Source of the DNA: Sweltsa coloradensis
Lineage: Eukaryota > Arthropoda > Insecta > Plecoptera > Chloroperlidae
Reading direction: 5' to 3'
Assembly: GCA_024449915.1 (NCBI GenBank)
Contig: JAMZAV010002007.1
Coordinates: 1 to 64,000 of the forward strand
DNA length: 64,000 nt
Shown: piece after piece, positions 34,160 to 45,129 of the stretch
Position numbering within the stretch: the first letter of the stretch is position 1
Layout of the letters: each line of letters starts with the position of its first letter
The notes under the pieces: generated by a model
Seen by the model: the letters and a program-made list of their open reading frames with translations, nothing else
Told to the model about the DNA's origin: nothing
The model's database searches: none
Position numbers and translations under genes: made by a program

Positions 34160-34620
34160 ATCAATTTCTGGTGCGTTTCCGATCACTCCGTCGAACTCTA
34201 CTTTCTTGGGGCTGATACAGTTCCGGGACAGGGAGGACGAGATGGCCTGTATTCGAAACCGGGAGTAAGATCTTGGGGATAATGCATTTATTTGCGATAC
34301 GGCCAGCGTTGGAGTTGTCTTGAATCAGTTTTACTATGGGCGCCCACGACCCGCTCAGTTTAAACCCAACATCACAATTAAAATTGTTTTGTGTTTTAGC
34401 TATTTCAATGGACTCTCTTACCAATCTTGGTAGTGCAATGCATTTTTACGGTCATGGTAATTGTTTGTTTTGTTGTTATTTTGTTTTTCTATGTAACGCC
34501 TTGTCTTGGCTTATATTTTTGGAAGTTTTTTTAGATATAATTTCTTGTTTTCTGAGGATAGCCCACACAGTTGGTCTGAAACGTCAAAAGCAATAAAAGA
34601 AAGCATATTCGACGCGGCAA
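34160..34620 (+). mobile_element. Possible Penelope-like element remnant with hammerhead-like motif
   Basis: 34552-34583 reads CTGAGGA ... GAAAC GTC, with TTTT before and AAAA after that could close a short stem I. All catalytic core positions of a hammerhead are present, but stem II pairs poorly. CTGA..GA/GAAACGTC words of this kind are typical of Penelope-like element ends. No coding part of such an element is recognised in 34160-34550. Confidence 0.35.
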
Positions 34621-35400
34621 AATGTCCCGACCAATTAATTGTGTTTATTATTTACCGAGACGCGAAAGCCTTAAATTTGCAATAATATTGTTTTTAATAT
34701 CTGCAATACACAATACACATTAAACGATGTTATAAATAATTTAAATTTTGATTTTGCATCAAAAAGACTTTTTTTATGAATAATGCCACTAGTTCGGAGC
34801 GATATTTGTACATTTTTTAATTACCATATTTTTTCGTAAGTTTGGTAAAATTGTTAACATTTTTGTTCCGAAGTGTTATGTAATAAAACCTCGGTTTCGG
34901 AGAAATATATTATACATTTTTTTATTTGGTTTGGCAGCCATCTTAGATTTTAAATATCAAAAAGTATTTTTGGTCTGATGTGTGTTTTCCAATTTGACCT
35001 TAGATTTCTGAGACATTAAAACAAAAAAAATGTATTGGCGGCCATCTAGGATCTAATTTATATGTCAGTTTGAAGACAAGTGAAAGAAAAACGTCTACAA
35101 TAATATAACTATAAATAATCGATTTCAGAAATAAACTCAAAGTTAGCCATTCATCGTGAACTGCGAAACTGCCCTCGGACTAGTTTCTTGAAGACCATTT
35201 TATAACAAGCTTCTTTTTGTAACCCGATAGCTGTAAAAACAAAAACATATAGAACACAGAAAATAAATGCATAAGTATGTTAATATTTGTAAATGAATCA
35301 ATTAGTTGGGTGGGTGGGTGGGTGGGTGCACATTTTCTTGTCAACATGTTTTCTTATGGTATTGTGATCATTCCTTGAATTGACCTGTCTTCTCAAACAG
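34621..35400. other. Intron sequence before IR exon B
   Basis: AT-rich. A short (GGGT)n run lies at 35309-35327. It ends in a pyrimidine stretch and CTCAAACAG, the acceptor for exon B. Confidence 0.55.
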
Positions 35401-35699
35401 GTGAAATGCTTCTTCAGCTACACTCTAGAACAGGTGCACAAACTGCGCACCAACCTCAACACATCCCTCGTGGTTGAAGGTCTCGGCGCTTGGAGCGCCA
35501 CAGCGAGATCGACGACGCTGACGCCGCCTCGAGACGCCGAGCGTCGCGTGGATATGCGAGGGTTCCCGTTGATCGTGGGTATCAAGCAGGCTAGCGCTGA
35601 CGACGGTGGGGACGCCTCTCTTGACGACGTCGGCGAGGACATTGATAAGGACACTCTGATGGAGATTCTTGACTCCATCATCGGCGCTCTCAATGCGAG
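35401..35699 (+). CDS. Ionotropic receptor (Ir75-like), exon B, start of S1
   Basis: A 299-bp exon entered in phase 0 after CTCAAACAG and leaving in phase 2 before GTGAAT. It encodes VKCFFSYTLEQVHKLRTNL, a divergent linker, then RRVDMRGFPLIVGI. The latter corresponds to the R-R-dL-G-.pl..gi segment that opens the S1 lobe of the IR ligand-binding domain. An acidic loop (ASADDGGDASLDDVGEDID) and the helix TLMEILDSIIGALNA follow. The out-of-frame alternative donor ten bases later would include a TGA, so the GTGAAT donor is preferred. The exon is much GC-richer than its surroundings. Spliced to exon C it reads GALNAS-IELVGYSKLGW with no stop. Confidence 0.83.
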
Positions 35700-36349
35700 G
35701 TGAATGTGAGGTGACGTGACTCCGATTATGGTCTCTATGGGACGAACGCGGATCGATTCCAGCCACGTGCAATCCGTAATCTGGTCTAATTTCAAGTTAT
35801 TGGTGTGAGTTGCCAGCTTTAAAAAAAAAACATTAGTTAACCACAAAGAAAGTCCCCCGGCAATCTGACTAGTGGGCCTGCCACGAACGCTATAGTTACT
35901 TTTAAAAATAAAATTGTAGGTGAATTTCATAAAGGAATGACCATTGTTTGCAGACTGTCGGGCAACACGTTTATTATTATATGCCTTTATCCAACTTTTA
36001 ATTATTTTTTAGACCATTCTCCAGTGAAAAATGCTGACCATTCCCATTTTGTTAGATCTAGTAGTACTCACATATTTGACAAAAGACCGACTCACGTTTG
36101 TATTACAACACATTAAATACTATTCCAGTAACAATTTAAATACTCCAACTCACTCACGCCCTTTAAATATAAAATTAAAAACCGTTTTTCTCAATAAAAC
36201 TACAACATTTTATACAATTTGTAACATCTTGATTTCACACTTCCTTCACACCTCTTTTCTTCCTTCCCTTAGCATTGTTAAAACTACTTTATGATATGCC
36301 TTATACTGCAACTTACAGTGCTATAACTGCAGTACTTGTGTGTTCTCAG
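35700..36349. other. Intron between IR exons B and C
   Basis: A 650-bp AT-rich intron with no repeat I recognise. It starts GTGAAT and ends TGTGTTCTCAG. Confidence 0.7.
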
Positions 36350-36520
36350 CATTGAGCTAGTCGGCTACTCCAAGCTGGGCTGGCGCAATGAAGAGGGCGC
36401 CTGGCTGTACCTCCTGGGCGGAGTTCACCAGGGGGACGTGGACCTGGGCTTAGAGCTTGTTAGTGTCACAGCAGAGAGGGCAAATGACATTGCCTTTTCC
36501 ATTCCTCTAGCACAGTCAAT
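36350..36520 (+). CDS. Ionotropic receptor (Ir75-like), exon C, S1 lobe
   Basis: A 171-bp exon, phase 2 in and phase 2 out, between TTCTCAG and GTGAGT. It encodes IELVGYSKLGWRNEEGAWLY, LLGGVHQGDVDLGLELVSVT, then AERANDIAFSIPLAQS. This matches the IR/iGluR S1 pattern: G-W..., DLG... and the T-x-x-R-x-x-x-x-x-F-S-x-P ligand-binding stretch. The Arg in TAER lines up with the agonist-binding arginine of glutamate receptors. It is one of the best conserved parts of the gene, and both splice sites are strong. Confidence 0.88.
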
Positions 36521-37131
36521 GTGAGTAACAGCATCATAGCCTAATATAATACATATTATAGTCATTGCCATTTTGATAATGTCAAATTACATTTTTGGAT
36601 AAGTGACAATGGAATTATGGGAAGTCCATTACCTTTGTAAATTGAAATGTTTTTATCAGTGTAAGTGGGTTGTAGGGTCACATTGGTTAAATCTGATGTG
36701 TAAACCCTACAGCGGGCATCCTACATTTTTTTATGCCACTGGTTTCTAAAAACACTGCAGATCCAAGATAGCGTCTACCCCTTCCCCAATTTTTTGCCAC
36801 GCCCCTAATTTTAATTTCAAGATTGTGGATGCTACACCAGAGTGTGACCACTTTTAACCGAACATTTTCTCCCTAAGTTTAACAAGGTTTTAATTTTTTA
36901 ATTTTATTTTCAACATGACATCTCGCCATAAAACTTTTTATAAAAATGTAATGGTGATCTTTGGATTCAAGATGGTGGATGCTACAATAGAGTGTGGTTA
37001 CTTTAACATAACTAAACCTAGAACTTAATGTGCATTGCCTGATAAGGTCAACCTGTCAAGACTTCTTTCGTTTCAAGCTTGGGTGACTGGTGACGTCACC
37101 ATACACAAACTTGTCAAGACATGCATTGTGT
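36521..37131. other. Intron sequence, nothing recognised
   Basis: GGATTCAAGATGGTGGATGC and GATTGTGGATGCTACACCAG near 36820 and 36962 are two diverged copies of one short repeat. No gene. Confidence 0.5.
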
Positions 37132-37640
37132 GTGAAGATCTCGTTGGTCTTTGTGTGGCTCGTTGGTCTTGTGTGTGGCTCGTTGGTCTTGTGTGTGGCT
37201 CGTTGGTCTTGTTGTGTGGCTCGTTGGTCTTGTGGTTAGCGTATCTGCTTCCAATGCAGAAGGTCCAGGGTTCGATTCCCGCTAAAGTCAGAAGTTTTTT
37301 AACTTCTGATTTGGACTTAACTCCATCAGTTCTTGTCTTAGGAGTTTGTAAACGGTGACTTTGGAGCCGTCCTAGCAACGAAGCACATAATAAATTTCAG
37401 AGTTGTTCTGAATCGGCCTTGTTGATTCTGGCGTTGATTCGCGGGTGTTCGCACTGTCCATACCACTGATTACTATATTTCCTATTAAAAATATCGATCT
37501 TTGGTTGGTTATCGCTCACTCGTCGATTGCGTCGGGGCCTGCAGGGTTGGCTTGGTCGCTTTGATTTAAAGTCCCCCACTGATATTCAGTTATATAACTG
37601 AGTGGGTAGACTCTAAATAAAAAAATAAAAATAAAATTTT
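37132..37640 (+). mobile_element. tRNA-derived SINE, copy 1, with multiplied head
   Basis: The head TGGTCTTGTGGTTAGCG (A box) and GGTTCGATTCC (perfect B box) is followed by a body of about 330 bp, a terminal hairpin (CCCACTGATATTCAGTT...AACTGAGTGGG) and an A-rich tail. The anticodon-arm-like TCTGC-TTCCAAT-GCAGA survives, but the acceptor stem does not pair. The 20-bp head piece GTGGCTCGTTGGTCTT is repeated five times at 37139-37240. It lies in the C-D intron of the IR gene, in the same sense. Confidence 0.85.
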
Positions 37641-38005
37641 TATAGGGAATTATACCCAGGGCGAATCAATTTAAAAGTATAAACACTTATTCATGGTTAT
37701 ATCAAATCTTGTAAGTTATAAAGCAAATAACATAGTACATTACACATACAAATCATTAGACTTTTCACTGTTATTTACTTATTTTTATTTAAAAATGTAA
37801 TATTTCGACTACTTTTCAGCACTCAGTATCAAACAATACAACAACTAAAAAACCACAACAAACAAGACAAAAAACATTTCCCAAAAAATTATAAATATGG
37901 CTGTGTATTAGTACCAAATTATCAACTAAAAAGTTTTTTATGAATAATACAAAAAAAATAGAACATTAAAATGACATGTTGGACAGTTGGTGTATGAAAT
38001 ATAAA
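37641..38005. other. AT-rich intron spacer
   Basis: Nothing recognisable. Confidence 0.45.
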
Positions 38006-38745
38006 TAGGAAAACGCTTAAGTCCCGCCGCGTTGTTGGATGAGCGTAATTGGTGCATTGAGCTGCCATGTGTTAAGCGGATTTTCTGTTGTTCTGTGGAA
38101 AAATCATCACAAAGTTGAAATTTTTTAAATTAAATTAAATTAAATTAAAAATTAACTTTTTTTTTTAATTTATCGTAATTGTTAAAAATAGAAAAAAATC
38201 GTAAAATTGCGATTTTTAAAAGAAATAATTTCTTGATTGCGCTCAAATTTAACACTAATATATTAATTCATAAAATTAAGTTTCTGTGAAAAAATCATTA
38301 CAATCGGATAAAGCATGTAGGTGTTACAAGTCAAAGAATTGTTTAAAAAAAGAAAAAACCCGTAAAATTTCAATTTTTAAGATAAATATTTTTTCAATTG
38401 CGCTCAAATTTCACACGAATATCTTAATTCATAAAGTTAAGGTTCTGTGCAAAAATTATTAAAATCGAATAAAGCATGTAGGTGTTATAACTCGAAGGAA
38501 TTTTTAAAAAAACGAAAAAACACGTAAAATTGCGATTTTTATGAGAAATAATTTTTCGATTTCGCTCAAAAACGTGGCAGTTTTAAGAGATTTCGAAGGC
38601 CTCCAGAAAATGTCATCGCAATTGGAGTATCGGTTTAGCCGGAATCGTGTGGACAAACAGACAAAAATACAAAAAAAAACATTCCGGATTTTTTTCTCCA
38701 GTGTAGTGAAATGGAATCTTCGCTTCGCTCGCTACGCTCATCCAA
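38006..38745 (-). mobile_element. Helitron-like element, family H1
   Basis: The minus-strand 5' end at 38745 is TTGGATGAGCGTAGCGAGCG. The 3' end at 38006 reads hairpin AACGC-GGCGGGACTTAA-GCGTT then TTCCTA before ATTTATA; the outermost C of the + strand CTAGG is missing. Interior H1 blocks (GCATGTAGGTGTTA, four CGCTCAAA words) are in the usual order. Confidence 0.85.
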
Positions 38746-38799
38746 CTATTGATCTAGTGATGAAATTGATGAACAGAAACTCTTCAAAACGGCTGGATA

Positions 38800-39330
38800 A
38801 TTAACACTAGGCACACTGATTGTATTGGCCACACACGAAATCAAACCAGCTTCCTTGATTTTCCGTGTTGTGCGCATTAGACTCATGTGCAAGGATTGAA
38901 GCGTTTTCCCAATCAATATGATGATGATTTTCATAAACATGTTCTGCGAGTTTTGAAGTATCAATCTTATGTTGTTTCACATTGTTCTTGTGTTCTTTTA
39001 TTCTTACCATCAAAGGTCTCTTGGTTTCCCCAATGTATCTTGCATCACATTCACAAGGCATCGAATAAATAACACCCTTAGGTGACTGAACCTCATCCAT
39101 AGGTTTAGTCTTGGTGAGTATGCTGCGCAACGTATTAGACGAACTATAAAAACAACTCTTATGCCATACGGAGCTAAAAGCCGTTTGATCTTTTCTGAAA
39201 GATTCGGATAGTATCTAATGCAGACCATTTTATAAATAGGTTTAACTACCTCAATATCTTTATTCATGTTAGGTTTGATATCTTGTGGAAAAGTAGTCTT
39301 TTTAGCAAGTCATTTGAGTATCCGAATAAA
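38800..39330 (-). pseudogene. Penelope-like element, C-terminal GIY-YIG endonuclease, frameshifted
   Basis: Minus-strand segments read KMVCIRYYPNLSEKIKRLLA, then SILTKTKPMDEVQ, GVIYSMPCECDARYIGETKR, RIKEHKNNVKQH and ENASILAHESN. VIYS...C.C...YIGET plus R..EHK is the GIY-YIG nuclease signature found downstream of the RT in Penelope-like retroelements. There it acts in the nucleus to nick target DNA for reverse transcription. At least two frame changes lie near 39120-39270. The RT domain is missing, so this is a 5'-truncated, dead 3' end. Confidence 0.85.
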
Positions 39331-39394
39331 TATATAATAGAATAATAGAACTTTGTACAACTGTAAGCTTATAAATAAATAAAATAAATACAAA

Positions 39395-39690
39395 TAAAAA
39401 TAAACTTGAGAAGGCTGGTGTGCGAGGGGTCCCTCTTGAATGGTTTTGTAGTAACCTTAGTCATAGAAGCCAGTTTGTAAGTATCCTCCACCCACAGTAA
39501 AACACAAACACTATCCATAGGGGTTCCACAAGGATCAGTTCTTGGACCAATTCTTTTCCTTGTCTACAGTAACAATATTGGAGATTTGCGTCTAAAAGGA
39601 AAAGTAAACCGTCCCAATCTCCAAACCCTTCTGGAAGACATGCAAACAGATCTACAGTTGCTCTCGGAATAGTTTAAGCTAAACAAATTC
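39395..39690 (+). pseudogene. Non-LTR retrotransposon RT fragment
   Basis: LEKAGVRGVPLEWFCSNLSH is followed, after a frameshift and a stop, by GVPQGSVLGPILFLVYSNN (about 39523-39580). This is the RT motif preceding the YADD box. Later LLEDMQTDLQLLSE then FKLNK is the linker after YADD, but the YADD box itself is deleted. Only about 300 bp survive. Confidence 0.8.
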
Positions 39691-39798
39691 ACACGCTAAA
39701 AACAAAACTATCGGTACATAATTATATCACCTCCCCAGAGAGTAAAAAACACGACCAAATAATAACTATTGATAAGATCCCAATCAATCAAATCAAAG

Positions 39799-40200
39799 TG
39801 GCTCGTTGGTCTCGTGGTTAGCGTATCTGCTTCCAATGCAGAAGGTCCAGGGTTCGATTCCCGCCAAAGTCAGAAGTTTTTTAACCTCTGATTTGGACTT
39901 AATTCCATCAGTTCTTGTCTTAGGAGTTTGTAAACGGTGACTTTAGAGCCGTCCTAGCAACGAAGTACATAATAAATTCAGAGTTGTTCTGAATCGGCCT
40001 TGTTGATTCTGGCGTTGATCCGCGGGTGTTCGCACTGTCCATACCACTGATTGCTATATTTCCCATTAAAAATATCGATCTTTGGTTGGTTATCGCTCAC
40101 TCGTCGATTGCGTCGGGGCCTACAGGGTAGGCGTGGTCGCTTTGATCTACTATCCCCCACTGAAAATCAGTTATATAACTGAGTGGGTAGACTCTTAATA
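39799..40200 (+). mobile_element. tRNA-derived SINE, copy 2
   Basis: Same head-body-hairpin structure as the copy at 37132, without the head multiplication: A box GGTCTCGTGGTTAGCG and B box GGTTCGATTCC. The two copies differ at only a few percent of positions over about 400 bp, which suggests fairly recent activity. It ends in the hairpin with GAGTGGG and a weak A-rich tail. Confidence 0.87.
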
Positions 40201-40292
40201 CAAATTTGTTTTTTATTTAACTAGTATATGTGTGATTGTTTTTACTTTGTATCGACTCATTATCGTCGACTGCGGTGCGGTTTCCTTGCCAG

Positions 40293-40504
40293 GAGGAACA
40301 TTTACTTTCGGCGCCCAGAAAGTGCGGCCATGCGTGACATCTTCCTAGCCCCCTTCAGCTCGCGCCTGCTGGCCTGCGTCCTGGCTACCGGCGTCGTCCT
40401 TGGGCTAGCCGTGGTCACCGTCAACGTCGTCCACTCGTCGGGCGAGACCAGTTGGGGGATCGGCGAAGCTCTCATGTGGAGCATCAGCGTTCTCTGCATG
40501 CAAG
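40293..40504 (+). CDS. Ionotropic receptor (Ir75-like), exon D, TM1 and pore loop
   Basis: A 212-bp exon entered in phase 2 after TTTCCTTGCCAG and leaving in phase 1 before GTGTGA. FRRPESAAMRDIFLAPF is the conserved stretch linking S1 to the channel. LLACVLATGVVLGLAVVTV is transmembrane segment 1, and SWGIGEALMWSISVLCMQG is the re-entrant pore helix and loop typical of IRs (family pattern: a Trp/Ser-rich helix ending L-C-M-Q-G). Joining to exon C gives AQSM-RNIYFRRP in frame. With exon E it completes CMQGSCWNP. The DNA is over 60% GC by eye. Function: cation-conducting channel core in the dendritic membrane of chemosensory neurons (family knowledge). Confidence 0.9.
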
Positions 40505-40562
40505 GTGTGACCAGGCCAGGATGTGCAATGTGCATGCACTTATGTAGTTCACAAAATATTAA

Positions 40563-40690
40563 GTTTTTATTTATCATTTTATTTATTTATTTATTTAATG
40601 TATTTATTATTATTTATTTTTTTTATTTATTTTTTTATTTATTCATTTATTTATTTATGTTTATTTATTTATTTATTTATTTATTTAACG
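40563..40690. repeat. (ATTT)n-rich microsatellite
   Basis: Irregular ATTT/TTTA repeats. The hydrophobic open frames running through it are continuations of exon D's frame past its splice donor, not coding sequence. Confidence 0.85.
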
Positions 40691-41000
40691 TCTATCCTAT
40701 TCAGTTATAAAAACTGATATACAAAGGAGGACAACTAAATAAATCTAATTACATATTATGCAGATACAACAATGAACTACATTAAGTAAATATTTGAAAT
40801 AGTAATATTACAACAACAATGCATTAAAACTCAACAATTTTGAAAACAAATAATACATATTTTAAATTCAATTAATGCATGAATCAAATATGGTGTGTAA
40901 TGAAAAGAAAAGAAAAAAGAAAAGGAAAGAAAAAGAAAAAAAGGTAAGAAAGAAAGAAAGAAAGATCAGGAACAGCAAATCAGAGAGTAATCAATCTTTC
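40688..41000. repeat. Paralogous copy of the 4190-8040 repeat without the hAT-like insertion
   Basis: AACGTCTATCCTATTCAGTT through ATTTGAAATAGTAATATTAC and AACAACAATGCATTAAA aligns with 4188-4322 joined to 7875-7900. It continues into a purine-rich AAAAGAAAAG tract as at 7976. It records the target before the 3.55-kb insertion. Confidence 0.8.
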
Positions 41001-41349
41001 GTGGAAGAAACCACCGAACGCGAATCTTCATTCTTGTGTTCAATCTTCATTTTTGTGTTCAAATCTTGATAACAATTTAGTACAAAAGATCTTGACTCTA
41101 GTATATAATTATATCAGATATATAATTATTAAAAACTGATCACAGCATTGATACAGGACACATAACTCAAGTTGCAAGCTCCACCAGTGGGTGGCAACCA
41201 GACAATCTAGGCAGAAAAATATCAATTGAAAATACATTGATTACATCATAATCAAAGCAATATTGAACAAACAAAGAGAACAGCAAAATCATAAACTTAT
41301 GAAGATACATTAACATTACACATAACAACAGACAACATACAAATAAAAA
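41001..41349. other. No recognisable feature
   Basis: AT-rich spacer, possibly the 3' untranslated part of the LINE that follows on the minus strand. Confidence 0.4.
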
Positions 41350-44300
41350 GTAAAAATCAATTCTTCTTTGCTCTTTGATTCATTATCATTGTTTCAATTT
41401 TACTTTTAAATTGTACAATTCCTAGCTTATTAATCTGGCTTCTAATATCATAAGAAATTGAATTCCAATAGGATACGCCTCTGTACAAAAATGACTTTCT
41501 AAATGCTTCAGAATTTAATCCAGGAACTTGCAATGAGTTTATTAAAGTAGAATTTCTATCACGATCAACAATTTGACAAATATTGGCTAGAACCGTAGAA
41601 TACCTAAATGCATACCTTACAATACTTTGTATGTATTTACTAGAACGCTATACTTCATTCTTTCCTCAATCGTGAAGCAATCAGTTTGTAAATCTTGGCT
41701 CATAGGAATGGAATCAAACAGATTGTCAATTCTCTTCTGAAGTACAACATATTCGGTAGGAGGTCTTACTGCCCAAACCACTAAACCATCATCAATAACA
41801 GAGTGAATATAAGAATCAACAAGTAACCTCAACATTCTCTCTGTTACAAACCTCGTCATTCTACTTATAATTACAATTGCTGATGATACTTTATTACATA
41901 CATATTCATAATGTTTCTTAAAATTTAAATTACAATCTAAGAAAATTCCAAAATATTTAAAGTCATACACTCTAGAAATTTACTTACCGTTACAATTTAA
42001 CGTCAAATGAATATCATTTATACTTTTATCATTAGCCTTATGAAAAATCATAAAATTTGTTTTACTATAATTAATATCACGTTCATGTATTTTAAACCAA
42101 TTATTTCTCCTCTTTAGAACTTCTTGAAGACATCTTACGATCTCTTCGACATCCACACCTTAATTAATTAATAATTAAAATATCATTGATAAATGATAAT
42201 ACAAATATTAAAACCAAACCAATAAATCGATTAATATTAATATCTCCCCCTATGTATTAATCTCTTTAATAAATTACTAGAGAAGAAATAAAAAGAACAA
42301 ACCCCATGAAAGTTAATGACATCCAGTCAAACAAAAGAGTTATAACTACACTCCCTGAATTTAAAGACAAAACCTCTCACTCAATAAAGTAAACTCAATC
42401 ATGTATGACAAAGTAAAATCCTCTAATTACTATTACTAAAGCCATTACAAATAAAGAAATAAAACTAATTAAACAAAAAAACAAAGAATAAAACACGACC
42501 TAAGGTGAGACAAACCCACATTATTGACACCACAAATCAAAATTTTATATTAAACTACCTAAGTCTTTTAAAGTCAAAGTATACAAGGTTCACTTTTCAA
42601 GATTAATAAATTTAATGGAACCCAATATAAAAATAAAAGTAAATACTCACCAAGTCATCAGCATATAAAATATAATTGATTCCTCCCATTATAGTAAATA
42701 TATTATCTATGAAAATAATAAATGAAAGGGGTCCTAATATGGAACCTAAGGGGTACTCCACAAAAAATATTGAATACTTTTGAACTATATTTTGCAAGAT
42801 TGATAAACATTTTTCTTTTTAAAAAGTAATCCACCAAAATTGATAACAAATAAAGGACTTACATTATACCTGGTTTTTAGTTTTATTAAAAGAGGTAAAA
42901 AAAGATACTGCATCAAATGCTTTCCTAAGATCAACAAAGACAGCTCCAACCTTACCATTACGTTTATCAATCCCTTTATAATATATAAAATCTGTAAATG
43001 CTCTAGAAGGGCACTTTGCGTTGACCTACCTTTCCTGAAACCATGCTAAGATGCATCCACTTCATGTATTAACCTCATGTGCAAAATATTTTCAATAATT
43101 TTCCCTACAATTGGAAGAGTTGATATAGGTTGATAAGAATTCCTATCACTCTTTTTAACTTTACCCTAATATAAAGGTGTTACCCTTGCCAATTTCAGCT
43201 GTGTTGGGAAATCACCTACAAGAAACCAATGGGAAATTAGATACCTGCGCTAATAATCCGACTATTGATGCGCATTTCTTGAATACTATGCATGGAATCT
43301 CTGGAGTGTGGCGGAGCTTTTAATTTTAAGGAGTTTAAATTGCTAAAATGACTTCTTCATTAGTTACCTTTGTATGCGGGAGGTCTTCTGCTTCTCTTCT
43401 ACTTGAATCTTTAAACTTACCAATTTCACTGGACAAATCTACATCGCTCACAATAAAACTTTTCTGGAACAAACCGCAAATATCAGGATTAGACGTGTAG
43501 GATACCCCATTCTCTGTCAATGAGGCTATGCTACACTCTTTTTTTTCTTTGTTACCTGTCAACTTATTATAAACTGACCACAAAGATTTTGAAGAAATGT
43601 CATTATTAAAAGAATATTTAAAATGATAATGCTTAGAAAAACGAATCTTATTATTTACCTTATTTCTAACATTTCTTGTATTCCTCACACGTTGACTGCC
43701 TTCTCGAAATTCTGAATTCTTTGCGCAAGTGGTCTCTCCTATGCATGGATTTCCTAATCTCTGCTGTTAACCATGGGGCTGGCTTACCTTTAACTCTTAA
43801 TTTCAAGGGGTGTGCATGCTTATTTAGAGTTTTCACGATTACTTTAACAAACATTTATAATCTATCATCTGCACTTACCGCCATACCAATTTGGTCAATC
43901 TTACCACTTACGATATCTTCATTTACCTGCTTCCAATCAACATTCTTATAATTTCTAGTATTTACAAATTTAGGAAGAAACTTTTGCTTATTAATCTTAC
44001 GAACACAAAAAATTAATTCGTGATCACTTAATCCTAGACTTATAACAACCGACTGAATAATATTTTCATTGTGATTTACATAAACATGATCAATTAAAGT
44101 AGCTGACCTATTATTAACCCTAGTATAACAGACATTATCTATTGTACCAATCCATGTGATCTAGTTATAATTTTGAAATTATTTACTGGTAATGTCTTCT
44201 TACTCAAATCAATGTTGAAATCACCTAGAAAAAACAGTTCATTAGCTTCCAATTTTAAAATTATTTCCTAAACTATGAAAATAATCTGAAAAATTCTTCT

Positions 44301-44600
44301 AACTTTACGAATGGAGCTTTCTAAACTGCTGTAAAAATCATTGTTTATACATTCGGAAGCCAAAATTTAACTAACTGCAACTCAACATCTTTAGGAAATT
44401 TAACTTTACACTCAACTACACTTGACATGAACTTTTCAGCAGTGTAAATGACAAACCCTCCCCCTACCCTTTCACGATCAAATCTTAGCATTTTATAATT
44501 GTCAACAGTAATAAAACCATATAGAAAAGACTCATCTAGATATGTTTCACAGCAAGCAAATAATATCAAAATTATACGTGTCAAGAATAACCCTAAACTG
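41350..44600 (-). pseudogene. Non-LTR retrotransposon, endonuclease plus RT, decayed
   Basis: On the minus strand from 44600 the order is as follows. CETYLDES and FDRERVGGGFVIYT (44350-44560), LGDFNID near 44225, TLIDHVYVN and LSDHELIF (44010-44110): an EEP-type endonuclease. KGKPAPWLTAEIRK is the linker (43780). PISTLPIVGKIIEN, GFRKGRSTQSALLEHL and VGAVFVDLRKAFDAVS (42920-43150), GSILGPLSFIIFIDN and INYILYADDLVS (42650-42750) are the RT palm. YFGIFLDCNLNFKKH and SYWNSISYDIRSQI lead to the end near 41360. Many stops and frameshifts disable it. The domain order is that of jockey/CR1-type LINEs. It fills much of the D-E intron of the IR gene, antisense to it. Confidence 0.87.
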
Positions 44601-44713
44601 ATCTATATACTTATCCAATAATAAAATAATAATAATATCGTATTGGATATGCGACTTATTTGTATTAATTAATCAATAGATGTTTTTTACGATCAAAAAT
44701 GTTGTGAAGATAA

Positions 44714-45115
44714 TTGAGCGAGCGTAGCGAGCGTCTCCACTTGACTCTTATGGCTCGAATGTCTGTTTTTTTTCTGTTACTGCTTCGGTACAGGTCGCAC
44801 CGTTTCTCTGACCGACCTGAAATTTTGCACACATGTACATACCACCTATGGTGGTTGCTGTATAGTTTTTGAACAAAATCCGATCGTTGGTTATAAGAAA
44901 TAAAATAATAATAAAAAAAAAGGTTCCGATCGTTATGAAATTTTGCAGGGTCAATAAGTACAACATTCTCTCCTATTTTACAAATTTTCAGCAAAATCGG
45001 TCAAGACCTAAAAAGACTTATTGGTATGTAACATTATGGGAATGTCGTACTCGGGTCGTTGTTGCACGTACCGGTGCTCGCTCAACAACGCGACGGGACT
45101 TTAGCGTTTTCCTAG
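44714..45115 (+). mobile_element. Compact Helitron-like element, family H3
   Basis: The 5' end TTGAGCGAGCGTAGCGAGCG is followed by TCTCCACTTGACTCTTATGG, a T-run, a block with GGTACAGGTCGCACCG, and GATCGTTATGAAATTTTGCA. The 3' end has the inverted GCTCGCTCAA, hairpin AACGC-GACGGGACTTTA-GCGTT and CTAG followed by T. At 402 bp it is one of the shortest complete copies here. It separates two LINE remnants. Confidence 0.87.
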
Positions 45116-45129
45116 TATTAAGAACAAGT

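Noticed and set aside
33987..34282. Membrane protein with Ile/Leu/Tyr runs
   Set aside because: Translation of the (TTA)n microsatellite in three frames.
35418..35930. 170-codon minus-strand frame over IR exon B
   Set aside because: Shadow of a GC-rich exon. The plus strand has splice sites and IR homology; the minus frame has neither.
37218..37290. tRNA gene (anticodon-like CCA arm, perfect B box)
   Set aside because: The acceptor stem does not pair and the T stem holds only three pairs. The sequence continues into a conserved SINE body present in two copies.
37397..37579. Conserved 60-codon minus-strand frame found in both SINE copies (also 39978-40160)
   Set aside because: The two copies are nearly identical in DNA, so conservation of the frame says nothing about coding. 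There is no start context or homology.
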